A DNA stretch of 64,000 nt from UBA11865 sp963749825 (GCA_963749825.1 CAVVOI010000016.1:434001-498000); one strand, 5' to 3'; numbered from the stretch's first letter, positions 35,725-45,065 are shown. Numbers and translations are program-made. The notes: generated from the letters alone by a model not told the origin.

Positions 35725-37412
35725 TGCCGGGCTGCTCCTTAGACTCTATTGGCGGCTGAATCGCCGTGAAAGAGGCGGCCTGTCTGTACCGGTTCGCATC
35801 GTTTATTATCTGCTCGCCCTCATCCTGATCATTATTTCAGCTTTGGCCGGTTACGCGGCCGGCCTGGTGGTCGGCAACCCCTTTGTGCCCATTACTTTGG
35901 GGCGGGGAACCGCGCCCGGCCTGTTTCTGACCATCGTCCTCATTGGTTTGCTCTTCACCGGTTTCAACCAGGCGCTGCGCGCCCTCTTCCTTAGCGGCGA
36001 CCTGGAACGGCTGATGGTGGCCCCGGTCAGCACCCCGGCAGTGATGACGGCCAAGTTATTGAGCCGGCTGCCCGGGACGACTTTTTTTCTATTGGCCATC
36101 ACCTTGCCGGCCCTGCTCACCTACGGCATCGGCGTCGGCGAAGGGCCATCTGTATTACCTGGCCGGCGTGCTTCTTCTGCTCGTTGCCCCCCTCTTTGGC
36201 CTCTCCGTGGGCGCCCTGGCGGCCCTGCTTTTGGTTCGCTTCATGCCCGCCAGGCGGCTCAATGAATACGTTGGCGCGGCCTACATCATCCTATCCATGT
36301 TGATCGTCCTGGCTTTCCAGGCGCCCCGTTTCCTGGTCAATAATCCCCAAGCCGGCGCCCAAACGTTACAAGCGCTCGAAAACACCATCGAAACCTTTGA
36401 AAAGCTACCGCTGCCTTCCATGTGGGCCGGACAAGGTCTCGACGACCTGGGCAGCGGCCGTTTCGCCGATTCGTTGGGGGGCATCACGATTTATTTACTC
36501 ATGACCGTCGGCCTGTTCGCCATCACCGTGTTGGTGGCCGACCGCCTCTATCTTACCGGCTGGCTGCGCATGCAAGGATCGGGGATCCGGCGGCAGGGCT
36601 TTGAAGAAGATGCCGGTATCTTTGGCGGCGGGTCGCTGGATGCCAGCCTGGCCTTCAAGGATTGGCTGTTGCGCTTTCGTGATCTACGCCAGTTGGCTAC
36701 TTTCGCGGTAGGCATCATCTTCGCCGTCGTCTTCGCCGCCATCTTTTTACTAGGCACCGGCAACAACGATGGCGGTTTATTAGATCAAGCTCGTCGAGGT
36801 AGCCTTGACCCGCAACGTCCCCTGATAACTGTCGCCTTCAGCCCCGGCGTCATCGTTTCGGCCATGATCCTGTGGATCGGTTGGTCGGCCTTTTCTCAGG
36901 TAGCGACCACTAGCCTGGCCATGGAGGGCCGGGCCTTCTACCTGCTCAAGGCGGCGCCCGTCGGGCCCGGCCGCGTCTTGCGCGCCAAATCCTTCGCCGT
37001 GATCATCCCTTACGCCGTCATAGCCACCTTATTGCTCATCGTTAGCTGGTTCCTGTTCCGATTTAGCCTGGCCTGGATGCCCTACGCCTGGCTGTGCCTG
37101 CTCATCATAGGTTACGGGCTGCTGGCCTTTTCGACCGGCGTGGGTTTCGTCTACGCCAACCTGGAGTGGGAAGATCCCCGGGCGATGCTGCAGCAACGCG
37201 GCCGTTTGTTCAGCCTGGCCGGCAGCGGCAGCTACGGCCTGCTGACCGGTCTGCTCGCTCTGGCTCCTTTCATCTTATCCAGCCGTTTTCCGGCCGCCAG
37301 CCCCCTATTCGTCATCGCCGGCCTGGCCCTCTTGGCCGCCATCACCTGGTTCTTCGTCGGCCGTCAAAACCGCCGGGCCATCAAGGCCTGGGCTACTTTA
37401 GGCGAACCCTGA
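35714..37412 (+). CDS. ABC-2 type exporter permease, frameshifted
   Basis: About 565 aa in two frames: 35714 to about 36148, then to 37412. The first frame ends sensibly at LLTYGIGVGEG and the second resumes with HLYYLAGVLLLLVAPLFGL. Removing one G from the run in GGCGAAGGGCC joins them. The protein has about 12 hydrophobic segments and two linked halves, as in large ABC-2 permeases with 'putative ABC exporter' domains. The break is at a homopolymer, so it may be a consensus error. A terminator follows directly. Confidence 0.82.
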
Positions 37413-37433
37413 AAGAGCCTAACGGCTCTTTTT
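37412..37433 (+). terminator. Intrinsic terminator after the exporter permease
   Basis: AAAGAGCC-TAAC-GGCTCTTT perfect 8-bp stem, beginning at the last base of the stop codon and followed by TT. Confidence 0.85.
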
Positions 37434-37434
37434 C

Positions 37435-37488
37435 GGAGAAAAGTTGTGTCCTGTCTGGTTGTTTAAAAAAATAAAAGAACTTTTCTCC
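37435..37488. repeat. Inverted repeat between convergent genes
   Basis: Perfect 11-bp arms GGAGAAAAGTT (37435-37445) and AACTTTTCTCC (37478-37488), separated by 32 bp containing an A-run. It lies just past the stop of the minus-strand TlpA-like gene and is probably part of its 3' end. Confidence 0.5.
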
Positions 37489-37490
37489 CC

Positions 37491-38219
37491 TTAACCTGCC
37501 AGGGGATCCGCTTCGGCCATCAAGGTCTGGATGATGGCTTCCGTTTCAGCATAAGCTCCCTCGCCGATATGCTGGTAGCGGATATGGCCATTTTTATCCA
37601 GCACGTAGCGCGTCGGCCAATACCTTTGTTGGTAGGCCCGCCAGGTCCGGCCGTCATTGTCGATGGCTACCGGATAAGCTACCCCCAACTGTTGTGTCGC
37701 TTCGACCACATTTTCCAGCTGCTCCTCGTAACCAAACTCCGGGTAATGGACGCTGACCACGGTGAAATCGTCGCCTTCATATTTTTCATACCATTCCCTG
37801 ACCCAGGGAATCACCCGCTGGCAATTAATTCAGCCGAAGGTCCAAAACTCGACTAGCACCACCTTGCCCCGTAAGGTCTCCAGGTTCAGGGGCGCCTCCG
37901 TATTCAGCCAGACCTCGTTGGTGAAATCGGGCGCCAGGCCCAAATCGGGCAAAACCAAATCTGGCAAAGGCGTGGGGCTGGGCGGGATTTCCGTCGCCGT
38001 CTCGGCCGCCGGTGGCGACATCGCTGTTGCCGTCGCTAGAGCCACCGTCGAATCTGTTGGCTCTGGCTGGACTTCTTCTGTCTCAGCCGGTAACGGGGTG
38101 GGCTCGGCCGGTTCCGTAGCTCCAGTACAGGCAACCAGGCCGGCCGCCAGGAGTAACCAAAGCCATGTTTTGCTCAAGTGACGGACTTTGCTCAGGCAAA
38201 GGGGAAATTTCATCATCAA
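37491..38219 (-). CDS. TlpA-like thioredoxin-fold lipoprotein, probable selenoprotein (UxxC)
   Basis: 242 aa if the in-frame TGA at 37830-37832 is read as selenocysteine. Residues 1-32 are a lipoprotein signal with lipobox GLVAC, then a Pro/Thr/Glu linker. The thioredoxin-like (redoxin/TlpA) domain starts near 95 and reads KVVLVEFWTFG-U130-INC133-QR, then WVREWYEKY, VSVHYPEFGYEEQL, the cis-Pro region YWPTRYVLDKNGHI, and a C-terminal helix. Cys-containing relatives have FWTxxCINC, so U130 sits exactly at the attacking Cys. The second Cys and everything after it are intact to a TAA. A SECIS-like hairpin lies 26 nt after the TGA. It should be an extracytoplasmic thiol/selenol redox protein. A nonsense mutation is the alternative. 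GAGGA precedes the ATG cluster. Confidence 0.85.
37793..37811 (-). promoter_or_regulatory. SECIS-like hairpin in the TlpA-like gene
   Basis: On the minus strand ATTCCCTG-GGT-CAGGGAAT forms a perfect 8-bp stem with a GGU loop. The first loop base is 26 nt beyond the TGA, inside the 16-37 nt window described for bacterial SECIS elements, and the loop carries the expected G at its start. The sequence also encodes IPWVREW, so it is constrained on two levels. Confidence 0.75.
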
Positions 38220-38362
38220 TTCCTCACCGCCGAGCTTAACGCCGCTTCCTTACGGTCGCCTTGTCCAAAAGTTACGAAATTATTACAAGGATTGTGAAGG
38301 TTCTCAATCACTTCGCGAAATCATTAAAACCCAGGCCAAACAACGCAGGTCTTCTTGTTCAC

Positions 38363-39415
38363 TCATAGGATTAACCGGCCGTCACCCACCTCAGAAACAA
38401 GGGCCGCCAGCTCCGTCCAAACCGCCTCTTCCCGGCCGGCAATAGCCAGCATCGGTTCCGCGATCTCCTCCAGCAGCCCGGCCGGATCGGGCGCCTCGCT
38501 GGCCCGCTTGAATTCCAGGGCTACTTCCTGCCACAAATCACCGACGTGGCACATTTCCTGGCCGGCCGCCCCTAAACGACGGTCGCCCGTTATGGACCCC
38601 GCTTCTTCCAAGAATCGCCCGTACATATAGCGGAAGATGCCGCCGCCGGTGCCGCCGGTAGCATCGATGAAAATGAAGATATTGAAACAGGTCCGGCGCA
38701 ATGCTTCCTCATCCATGATTTTTGGCCAACCCCGTGTTTGTTGCACTGCTTTGCGAATGCCTTTGACACCGAAATTGCTGATGGGCGGTTCTAACATCCC
38801 CTGGACCGCTTCGCCGATGGCCGGCCAAATCTCTTCGGCCGCTGGCCGGTGGTTGGATTCAAAGTCGAAGGTATACCACTGGTGCCGCGGGGGGAAGGGT
38901 TTGTAGGTGGAGCCGCGGGCTGCCGCCAGGTCCCCTCGGGAGATGGTGTAATTACGCCCATCGCGGTCGGCGATCAACAGTTCATCACCCTCAGGATCAT
39001 AGCCGGAAACGACCACCATATGGCCTCCAAAATGATAATCCTCCGGCAGCGCTAGGTAAGGCAAAAAGCCCATATCCACGTAAATCGCCACCGGCTCTCC
39101 GGCCGCCAACATGGCCAGCAAGCTCTTTTCCGCCTTCTGGGCGCTGCCGGTGCTGTATGATTCGACGGTCACGCCCGTGCGCCGGCCGGCTGTTTTTTCC
39201 AGACCCTCGTGGCCAGGCCGTTCCATGTTTGCTCGACCACCGTAAAAAGGATCGCTGCCCTTGCTGTGCCAATACATGAAACCCACCCCTGCGCCTAAAC
39301 CCAACAGCATCTCTTCGCTGATCGGGTAGCCATGGAATTCGTATATGCGCCTTATAGAACCCGTGATGCAGTGGTGGGTGGGAAATAACGGTTCTTCTAA
39401 AAATGATTTCAACAT
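38363..39415 (-). CDS. BtrH N-terminal / DUF4872-like protein
   Basis: 350 aa with a cysteine-peptidase-like fold related to BtrH (butirosin side-chain acyltransferase). The N-terminus HHCITGSIRRIYEFHGYPISE carries the Cys and neighbouring His. Then come GLGAGVGFMYW, PVAIYVDMGFLPY, the central HMVVVSGYDPEGDELLIADRDG, and a helical C-terminal domain. It probably catalyses acyl transfer or amide hydrolysis on a natural product or peptide, by family. It is the last gene of a three-gene operon with the toroid protein and the WYL regulator (6-bp gap). Confidence 0.82.
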   Translation of the reverse strand: MLKSFLEEPLFPTHHCITGSIRRIYEFHGYPISEEMLLGLGAGVGFMYWHSKGSDPFYGGRANMERPGHEGLEKTAGRRTGVTVESYSTGSAQKAEKSLLAMLAAGEPVAIYVDMGFLPYLALPEDYHFGGHMVVVSGYDPEGDELLIADRDGRNYTISRGDLAAARGSTYKPFPPRHQWYTFDFESNHRPAAEEIWPAIGEAVQGMLEPPISNFGVKGIRKAVQQTRGWPKIMDEEALRRTCFNIFIFIDATGGTGGGIFRYMYGRFLEEAGSITGDRRLGAAGQEMCHVGDLWQEVALEFKRASEAPDPAGLLEEIAEPMLAIAGREEAVWTELAALVSEVGDGRLIL

Positions 39416-39421
39416 CGCTCT

Positions 39422-40429
39422 CTAAACTCCTTTATCGCTTGGGCCGATTCGGCGCAGGGCGCGCCAGGCCAGAAAGGTCAGCCAGGGCGACGGCGCTTTT
39501 TTATCGGCGAAAGACCAGCCCTTCCAGGCCCGGTACATTGAGGTAGCAGTATAGCGTCCATCCTCGCCCGCTTGCCTGTCCAACTCGGCCGCCATCTGTC
39601 GCAAGCGCTCATCGCCATGAATGAAGGGGAAGCGGCTCAGCACATCGACCACGTGCAGCAGGTCATACCAGACATAGGGATATTTCAACTTTCGGAAATC
39701 GCCGCCGATGCCGAATAGATACAGTTTGCGTTCTTTCTGGATTTGCCAATGCCAGAGCAACATCTCCGTTCCCCTGCGGGTTGCGTGACTGTCATGATAC
39801 TCAGGTAGCAGCGACAAGGCCTTCAAGGCATAGACGTTAGCTATGGGACAGGGATCATCCTTGCGACCCGGTCCTCGGAATTTACCCAGTTCTGGCGCGA
39901 CGCTGCACAGCCATCCACGCCCAGTCGCCTGGCCTGCCAGGTGCTCGGCCGCCTGCTGCACCTGGGGATCGTCGCCTAAACCCATGGCCAGCAGCGCGTA
40001 GAGCAAAGTCGGCGCATCACAGGCCATCCAGGTCCAATACTCGCCATCCAAGCCGCCAAATTGTCGCTGCAGGCGAACCTGAGTCTGGAAAGCCCCTTCC
40101 GACGACTGCCGCTTTAATACAGCCTCCATCGCCTCGTCCAGGCCCGGATCGTCATATTGCAGGCCGAAATCTGCCAGGGTGCTGAAAGCATATAGCGGGT
40201 GGCGGGAGTCGTTGTGTCGTTTGAGGGCATAGCCGGGCCAACCGGCGGCCGCGGCTACCAATTCTCGCACTTGCGGGTGATCGACCATCTCTGCCCGCGC
40301 CTCCCGGACCTGGACATCTGCTTCGTCGCGACCCAGCAAATCCACCATCGTCCGGTAACGGGTCCAAGGCTCATCGCAGGCTAGTAAATAATCTATCACT
40401 TCGGAATTTACCGCTTGGTTCATCACCAT
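39422..40429 (-). CDS. Alpha-alpha-toroid (terpenoid-cyclase-fold) protein
   Basis: 335 aa of repeated helix pairs with the prenyltransferase/squalene-cyclase-like fold (ALKRHNDSRHPLYAFSTLADFG, EYWTWMACDAPTLLYALLAMG, ANVYALKALSLLPEY, YVWYDLLHVVDVLSRFPF). The DxDD motif of class II cyclases is not seen, so enzymatic cyclisation is unsupported. Related proteins are often annotated only as nitrogen-fixing or hypothetical. Its start overlaps the WYL gene end by 7 bp. Confidence 0.7.
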   Translation of the reverse strand: MVMNQAVNSEVIDYLLACDEPWTRYRTMVDLLGRDEADVQVREARAEMVDHPQVRELVAAAAGWPGYALKRHNDSRHPLYAFSTLADFGLQYDDPGLDEAMEAVLKRQSSEGAFQTQVRLQRQFGGLDGEYWTWMACDAPTLLYALLAMGLGDDPQVQQAAEHLAGQATGRGWLCSVAPELGKFRGPGRKDDPCPIANVYALKALSLLPEYHDSHATRRGTEMLLWHWQIQKERKLYLFGIGGDFRKLKYPYVWYDLLHVVDVLSRFPFIHGDERLRQMAAELDRQAGEDGRYTATSMYRAWKGWSFADKKAPSPWLTFLAWRALRRIGPSDKGV

Positions 40430-41436
40430 TGGACTAAACCTCCGGACTCGCTTAATCCCTCAACCCTATCGATGGCCGTTTCCAAACCGTATTTTTGCGC
40501 AATGGCCCGGGCATAATCTCCGATCCGCTGCCGGAGTTCATCCGGTTCGAGGGCGGTGACGGCCGGGCCAAAACTCAAGGCCAGGCTGGCCGCCCACTCC
40601 AGGTCGGGGACATTCAAGACGACCTCGATTGAACCATCCGGCCTTTCCTCCATCGTCTGCCACAGAAAACGATTATCGGCGGCGCTGATCGCCGCTTCCG
40701 GCGCTATCAGCAAGCGGGCCTGTAGGCTCGGTTGGCTGTCGCTCTCTGAGGCCAGGTAAGTGTGCACATCAAAATCGGCCGGCACGCTGAAAGTCTCGCC
40801 GGTCAAGGCCAAATCCACTATCCGGTCCACGCGGAAGGTCCGCACCGCCCGGCGCAGCCGGCAATAGCCGACCACATACCACCAGCCCCAACGGTGGACC
40901 AGGGCGTAGGGCTCCAGCTCTCGCTCCGATGGTTCCGGCCGGCCGCGGCCCCGGTAAAGCATCTGTAATCGCCGCCTATCGCGAACGGCCTGCCGTAACT
41001 TCTCCAAATGTGAGGCCAATGACGCTCCTTGAGCCCGGTGCAGGCCGGTCGCCACCAGGGTCCGGCGGGCCCAGGCCACCTCATGTCGTTGTTCGTCAGG
41101 CAGCACGTTATCCACTTTAACCAGCGCGCCGCGGGCCGCTTCTTCGTAAAGCTGGCCCCACAACTGCCCGACCAGGCTCGTTCCCAGGTAGACCGCCACC
41201 GCTTCCCCGGCCGTGAAAACCAGGGGCGGCATCCGGTAGCCCCGAGCCAGTGAAAAGCCGCCCTTCGGCCCGCGCTCTGAATAGATCGGGATGCCCATCT
41301 CCTCCAACTGGTGGATGTAACGATGCAGGGAGCGTACCGAGACCCCTAACTCATCCGCTAAGGCGGCCGCCTTCTGGTTCGGCTGCCGTTGCAGCAGCAT
41401 GATCAGGGTGATGAGCCGGGTCGCCGCGTTGGTCAT
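40423..41436 (-). CDS. HTH-WYL transcriptional regulator (YafY type)
   Basis: 337 aa. The N-terminal winged helix-turn-helix reads RLITLIMLLQRQPNQKAAALADELGVSVRSLHR, the middle holds the WYL domain (YRGRGRPEPSERELEPYALVHRWGWWYVVGYCRLRRAVRTFRVDRI), and the end is a WCX-type domain. Such regulators bind ligands or nucleic acid through the WYL fold. It heads the operon with the toroid and BtrH-like genes. An inverted repeat 18-44 bp upstream of its start is a likely autoregulatory site. Confidence 0.92.
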   Translation of the reverse strand: MTNAATRLITLIMLLQRQPNQKAAALADELGVSVRSLHRYIHQLEEMGIPIYSERGPKGGFSLARGYRMPPLVFTAGEAVAVYLGTSLVGQLWGQLYEEAARGALVKVDNVLPDEQRHEVAWARRTLVATGLHRAQGASLASHLEKLRQAVRDRRRLQMLYRGRGRPEPSERELEPYALVHRWGWWYVVGYCRLRRAVRTFRVDRIVDLALTGETFSVPADFDVHTYLASESDSQPSLQARLLIAPEAAISAADNRFLWQTMEERPDGSIEVVLNVPDLEWAASLALSFGPAVTALEPDELRQRIGDYARAIAQKYGLETAIDRVEGLSESGGLVQW

Positions 41437-41453
41437 GCCTCTACTTTACCACG

Positions 41454-41480
41454 AATATATGACAAAAACTGGCATATATT
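41454..41480. promoter_or_regulatory. Candidate operator upstream of the WYL regulator
   Basis: Perfect 8-bp arms AATATATG and CATATATT separated by 11 bp, ending 17 bp before the WYL start and overlapping where its promoter should be. The spacing fits a dimeric repressor. Confidence 0.55.
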
Positions 41481-41602
41481 GAGCAAACCGAAACGGTCCT
41501 CCAGGTATCTGAGGATATCAGGCTCCTCTAATGAAATAAGGGACTTTTCTCCATCCGTCGCTTCCGGCGACTATCGCAATCGTGGAGCATTTCGTCCCGC
41601 GG

Positions 41603-42823
41603 TTATTCTCTCCAGATTGCCGGGATCGAAACGTAGCTGCGAAACATGGGGGTCGGCCGGAATGCCAGGCTATCCAATGACTCCTTGGGCCGGATGGCCG
41701 GCAACCGTCTCAACAAGGTGGTAAGGGCGATGGTCGTTTCCAAGCGGGCCAGCGGCGCACCCAGGCAATAGTGCGGCCCTTTGCCGAAGCCTAAATGGGG
41801 ATTGGGCTGCCGGCCGATATCTAGCTCTTCCGCCCGTTCAAAGACCTGGGGATCTCGTCCGGCCGAGCCCAGAATGGCGATGACGATATCCCCCTGGCGC
41901 AGCAGCTGCCCATCCATCTCTACATCCTCAGCCACCCAACGGTTCAGCGACCGCTCCACCGAGCCATCATAACGCAGGAACTCCTCGATGGCTCCTGGCA
42001 TCAGCGATGGGTCCTGCTTGAGCCTCTCTAGTTGTTCCGGGTTTCGCCATAACGCCGCCATGGCGTTGCCGATTAAGTTAACCGTCGTTTCGTGTCCGGC
42101 CACGATGAGCAACACCACTGTGCTGAACAATTCCGACTCATTTAATTTATCTCCGGCTTCTTCGGCTTGTAAGAGGGCGGAGATCAAATCGTCCTGGGGA
42201 TTTTGCCGTCTCTGCTCAAAAAGCCGGCCGAGATAACCGGTGAACTCCTGCATCTGGCGGGCGAACTCAACCACGCTCTCTTCGTCCAGCGCCGGGGTGA
42301 TGAAGGCTTGTGACCAATCACGGAACTTTTCCCGGTCTTCGACGGGGATGCCCAACATCTCCAGGATGACAATTGTCGGCAAATGAAAGGCGAAGTCGGC
42401 CACCAAATCCATTTCGCCCTTATCTTCAACCGCGTCGATCAACTCCTCAGCGATGGCCTGTACCCGCGGTTCCAATTCCTGGACTCGCCGGGGCGTGAAG
42501 GCTTTGCTGACCAAATTGCGCAGCCGCACATGGTCGACGCCATCCCGATTGAGCATGTGATTGAAGAGCAAACCTTCCAACGGCGACTCTTGATACACTG
42601 CCTCTGGCGGTAATGCGTTGCGCGGATCGCGGACGAAACGCTTCTCATTGCGCAGCATGGCTTCGATCTCCTCGTAGCGGGTCAGGAACCAGATCATCGT
42701 CTCACCGTCGATGCCTAGCTGTTGGTAGATGGGATCATCGCTGCGCATGGCGGCGAAGGTCTCGTACGCCCGCGCCTTCGATTCGTCGCCATACAGGTCG
42801 TATTTTCTCTTTACCTGAGCCAT
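41603..42823 (-). CDS. Cytochrome P450
   Basis: 406-aa soluble bacterial P450. The start at 42823 follows CAGGAGGT at good spacing. The I-helix motif is VLLIVAGHETTVNLIG, the K-helix ExxR lies before the meander, and the heme-binding loop is HLGFGKGPHYCLGAPLAR with the axial Cys. It is a CYP107-like monooxygenase by general style; the substrate is unknown. No ferredoxin partner is adjacent. The gene stands alone, with a 215-bp upstream gap. Confidence 0.95.
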   Translation of the reverse strand: MAQVKRKYDLYGDESKARAYETFAAMRSDDPIYQQLGIDGETMIWFLTRYEEIEAMLRNEKRFVRDPRNALPPEAVYQESPLEGLLFNHMLNRDGVDHVRLRNLVSKAFTPRRVQELEPRVQAIAEELIDAVEDKGEMDLVADFAFHLPTIVILEMLGIPVEDREKFRDWSQAFITPALDEESVVEFARQMQEFTGYLGRLFEQRRQNPQDDLISALLQAEEAGDKLNESELFSTVVLLIVAGHETTVNLIGNAMAALWRNPEQLERLKQDPSLMPGAIEEFLRYDGSVERSLNRWVAEDVEMDGQLLRQGDIVIAILGSAGRDPQVFERAEELDIGRQPNPHLGFGKGPHYCLGAPLARLETTIALTTLLRRLPAIRPKESLDSLAFRPTPMFRSYVSIPAIWRE

Positions 42824-42975
42824 GAAGAGGACCTCCTGTCCGTAATCCATTCAGCCGGCCGTTGTTTGACAAGGGTTTTTATTTCGCGGCCGCCCACCCA
42901 TCATACCCACGACTCTCGTGACCGACAAAAGATCGAAGGCTTTCGCGCTATGAAGTAAACCGAAATTCCCTGGTT

Positions 42976-43027
42976 GAGACGTCGCAAGCTTCCAAGCCCA
43001 ATTTATCGGGTCCGCTTGCGACATCTC
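42976..43027 (-). terminator. Stem-loop downstream of the tyrosine phenol-lyase gene
   Basis: The 14-base arm GAGACGTCGCAAGC pairs with 43014-43027 with a single mismatch, around a 24-base loop. It lies 12 bp past the lyase stop. No T-run follows, so it may be an mRNA 3'-end stabiliser more than an intrinsic terminator. Confidence 0.5.
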
Positions 43028-43038
43028 GACACATGATC

Positions 43039-44457
43039 CTACGCCCCGATGAATTCAAATCGAGCCTGGAAGAAGCGCAGGTATTTGGGTTCGTAAATCA
43101 TCTTGAGTCCCTGCGTTTGTTCCCGGGCATCGTAGACGGCTTTCACCGATTCGGCCACCACATCCATGTGGGCCTGGGTGTACACCCGCCGGGGGATGGT
43201 CAAGCGGGTTAATTCCAGGGCCGGGTAACGATGGTCGCCCGTCTCCGGATCGCGGCCGGCGCTGACGATGCCCCGCTCCATGCTCCGGATGCCCGCATCC
43301 AGATATAGTTCGGCGGCCAGGGTTTGGGCCGGGAAGCGATCTTGGGGAATGTGCGGGTAAAAACGTTTGGCATCCAGGAAAACCGCGTGACCGCCAACCG
43401 GGCAGACGATGGGCACGCCCCAGTCGATCAGCAAGTGGCCCAGGTATCGTACCTGGTCTACCCTGCTGCGCACGTGATCGTCCTGGACCCCTTCCTCGAT
43501 GCCGATGGCCAGCGCTTCCATGTCGCGGCCGGCCATGCCGCCATAGGTATGCAATCCTTCATAGATCACCACCATGTTACGGGCCAGGTCGAAGACCTCC
43601 TCGTGGTTGACGGCTAACCAGCCACCGATATTGACCAGGTTATCTTTCTTGGCGCTCATCCAGGCCCCATCGGTGTAATCGCAGAACTCCTTCAAGATGG
43701 CGGCGATAGGCTTGTCGGCAAAACCAGGCTCGCGCTCTTGAATGAAGAAACAGTTCTCCACCATGCGGGTCGCGTCCAGGTAAATGCGAATACCGTTTGC
43801 ATCGCATAACTGGCGCAAGGCGCGCACATTGGCCATGCTCACCGGCTGGCCGCCGGCCATATTCACCGTACCGGCCAGGCTGATATAACCGATTTGATCA
43901 GCGCCCACCTCGTCGATCAACGCCTGCAACTTATCCAAGTCCACATTGCCCTTAAAAGGGTGTTCGCTGCGCGGGTCGTGGGCCTCGTCGATGATGACGT
44001 CCACGAAGGTACCACCGGCCAATTCCTGGTGCAGGCGGGTGGTGGTGAAATACATATTGCCGGGGATATACATGCCGGGCTTGATCAAGGCCTGGCTGAT
44101 CAGGTGTTCGGCCCCGCGCCCCTGGTGGGTAGGCACGATGTAGCGGTAGCCATAGAAGCTTTGGATGGCCTCTTCCAAGTGGTAAAAGTTGCGACTGCCG
44201 GCATAGGCTTCGTCGCCCAACATGATACCGGCCCACTGGCGATCGCTCATGGCGCTGGTGCCGCTGTCGGTCAACAAGTCGATGTAGACATCTTCCGAGC
44301 GCATCAAAAAAGTATTGTAGCCGGCCGCTTGCGCGGCTCGCTTGCGTTCTTCCTGGCCGATCATGCGTATTGGCTCGACCATCTTGATTTTCCAGGGCTC
44401 GGCCCATGAACGCCGGCCGAATTGTTGGCCCATAGTTTGGGGCATGGCTTGCTTCAT
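43039..44457 (-). CDS. tpl: Tyrosine phenol-lyase (beta-tyrosinase)
   Basis: 472-aa PLP enzyme of the tyrosine phenol-lyase/tryptophanase family; it converts L-tyrosine to phenol, pyruvate and ammonia. Shared features are DLLTDSGTSAMSDRQWAG, VPTHQGRGAEHL, and the PLP-Lys in WMSAKKDNLVNIGG. Residues that separate the two enzymes favour the phenol-lyase: YFTTTRLHQE (Thr and Arg region), GIRSMERG with the Arg that binds the tyrosine side-chain environment (Val in tryptophanase), and RFFQARFEFIG at the end. The Lrp-type regulator is immediately upstream in the same direction, 37 bp away. Substrate preference needs assay. Confidence 0.82.
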   Translation of the reverse strand: MKQAMPQTMGQQFGRRSWAEPWKIKMVEPIRMIGQEERKRAAQAAGYNTFLMRSEDVYIDLLTDSGTSAMSDRQWAGIMLGDEAYAGSRNFYHLEEAIQSFYGYRYIVPTHQGRGAEHLISQALIKPGMYIPGNMYFTTTRLHQELAGGTFVDVIIDEAHDPRSEHPFKGNVDLDKLQALIDEVGADQIGYISLAGTVNMAGGQPVSMANVRALRQLCDANGIRIYLDATRMVENCFFIQEREPGFADKPIAAILKEFCDYTDGAWMSAKKDNLVNIGGWLAVNHEEVFDLARNMVVIYEGLHTYGGMAGRDMEALAIGIEEGVQDDHVRSRVDQVRYLGHLLIDWGVPIVCPVGGHAVFLDAKRFYPHIPQDRFPAQTLAAELYLDAGIRSMERGIVSAGRDPETGDHRYPALELTRLTIPRRVYTQAHMDVVAESVKAVYDAREQTQGLKMIYEPKYLRFFQARFEFIGA

Positions 44458-44494
44458 TTCAGATCCTCCAAAAGTTTTCCTTTCACCCGATGGC

Positions 44495-44956
44495 TCAAAT
44501 CGGCAAGGCCGTGTTGGCCTTGACCTCGGTCAAAACCAGGCTGGTATAAATGCGGGCTACACCGGGGATCGGCGTCAGTCGCTCGACGACAAAGTGCTGT
44601 AATTCCTTGCGATTGCGAACCACGATCTTAAGCAAATAATCGAACTCGCCGGTGACGTGGTGACATTCCAACACCTCGGGCATCTCGTTGATGGCAGCCC
44701 GGAACCCTTCCAACTCTTCCACGTTGTGCAGCTGCAAACTGCAATTAACGAAGCAGGTCAAATCGAAACCCACCTTTTCCTTGTCCAGCAGGGCCACGTA
44801 TTGGCGAATGTACCCCTGCTCTTGTAACTGCTTGAGCCGGGCATGGGTGGCCGGCGGCGAGAGTTTAATGCGCTGGGCCAGCTCCACGTTGCTGATGCGG
44901 CCGTCCTTCTGCAATTCGCGCAAGATAGTTAGGTCTGTTTCATCAAGGTCTATCAT
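44495..44956 (-). CDS. Lrp/AsnC-family regulator
   Basis: About 153 aa starting at MIDLDETDLTILRELQKDGR; a start six codons earlier is possible. The HTH is RISNVELAQRIKLSPPATHARLKQL, followed by the RAM ligand-binding domain (VTGEFDYLLKIVVRNRKELQHFV). It probably senses tyrosine or a related amino acid and controls the downstream lyase gene; this is inferred from position. Confidence 0.92.
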   Translation of the reverse strand: MIDLDETDLTILRELQKDGRISNVELAQRIKLSPPATHARLKQLQEQGYIRQYVALLDKEKVGFDLTCFVNCSLQLHNVEELEGFRAAINEMPEVLECHHVTGEFDYLLKIVVRNRKELQHFVVERLTPIPGVARIYTSLVLTEVKANTALPI

Positions 44957-45065
44957 CACAGAATATAATATCATAATAAAAGTCTTTACGTCAATGATTA
45001 TTCGTCATATCAATTATTTTCGTGAATTATCAAACGTTATTCACTATATATTAAGAATATAACCA
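44957..45065. promoter_or_regulatory. AT-rich upstream region of the lrp-tpl operon
   Basis: This stretch is markedly AT-rich (ATATAATATCATAATAAAAG, then CGTCAATGATTATTCGTCAT and several near-palindromes), unlike the GC-rich surroundings. Lrp-type proteins bind such curved DNA, so autoregulation is plausible. No exact operator was defined. Confidence 0.45.

Noticed and set aside
38340..38365. TGA stop of the BtrH-like gene as a third selenocysteine
   Set aside because: The protein is full length and no conserved Cys is expected there; the frame after TGA is short and unrelated.
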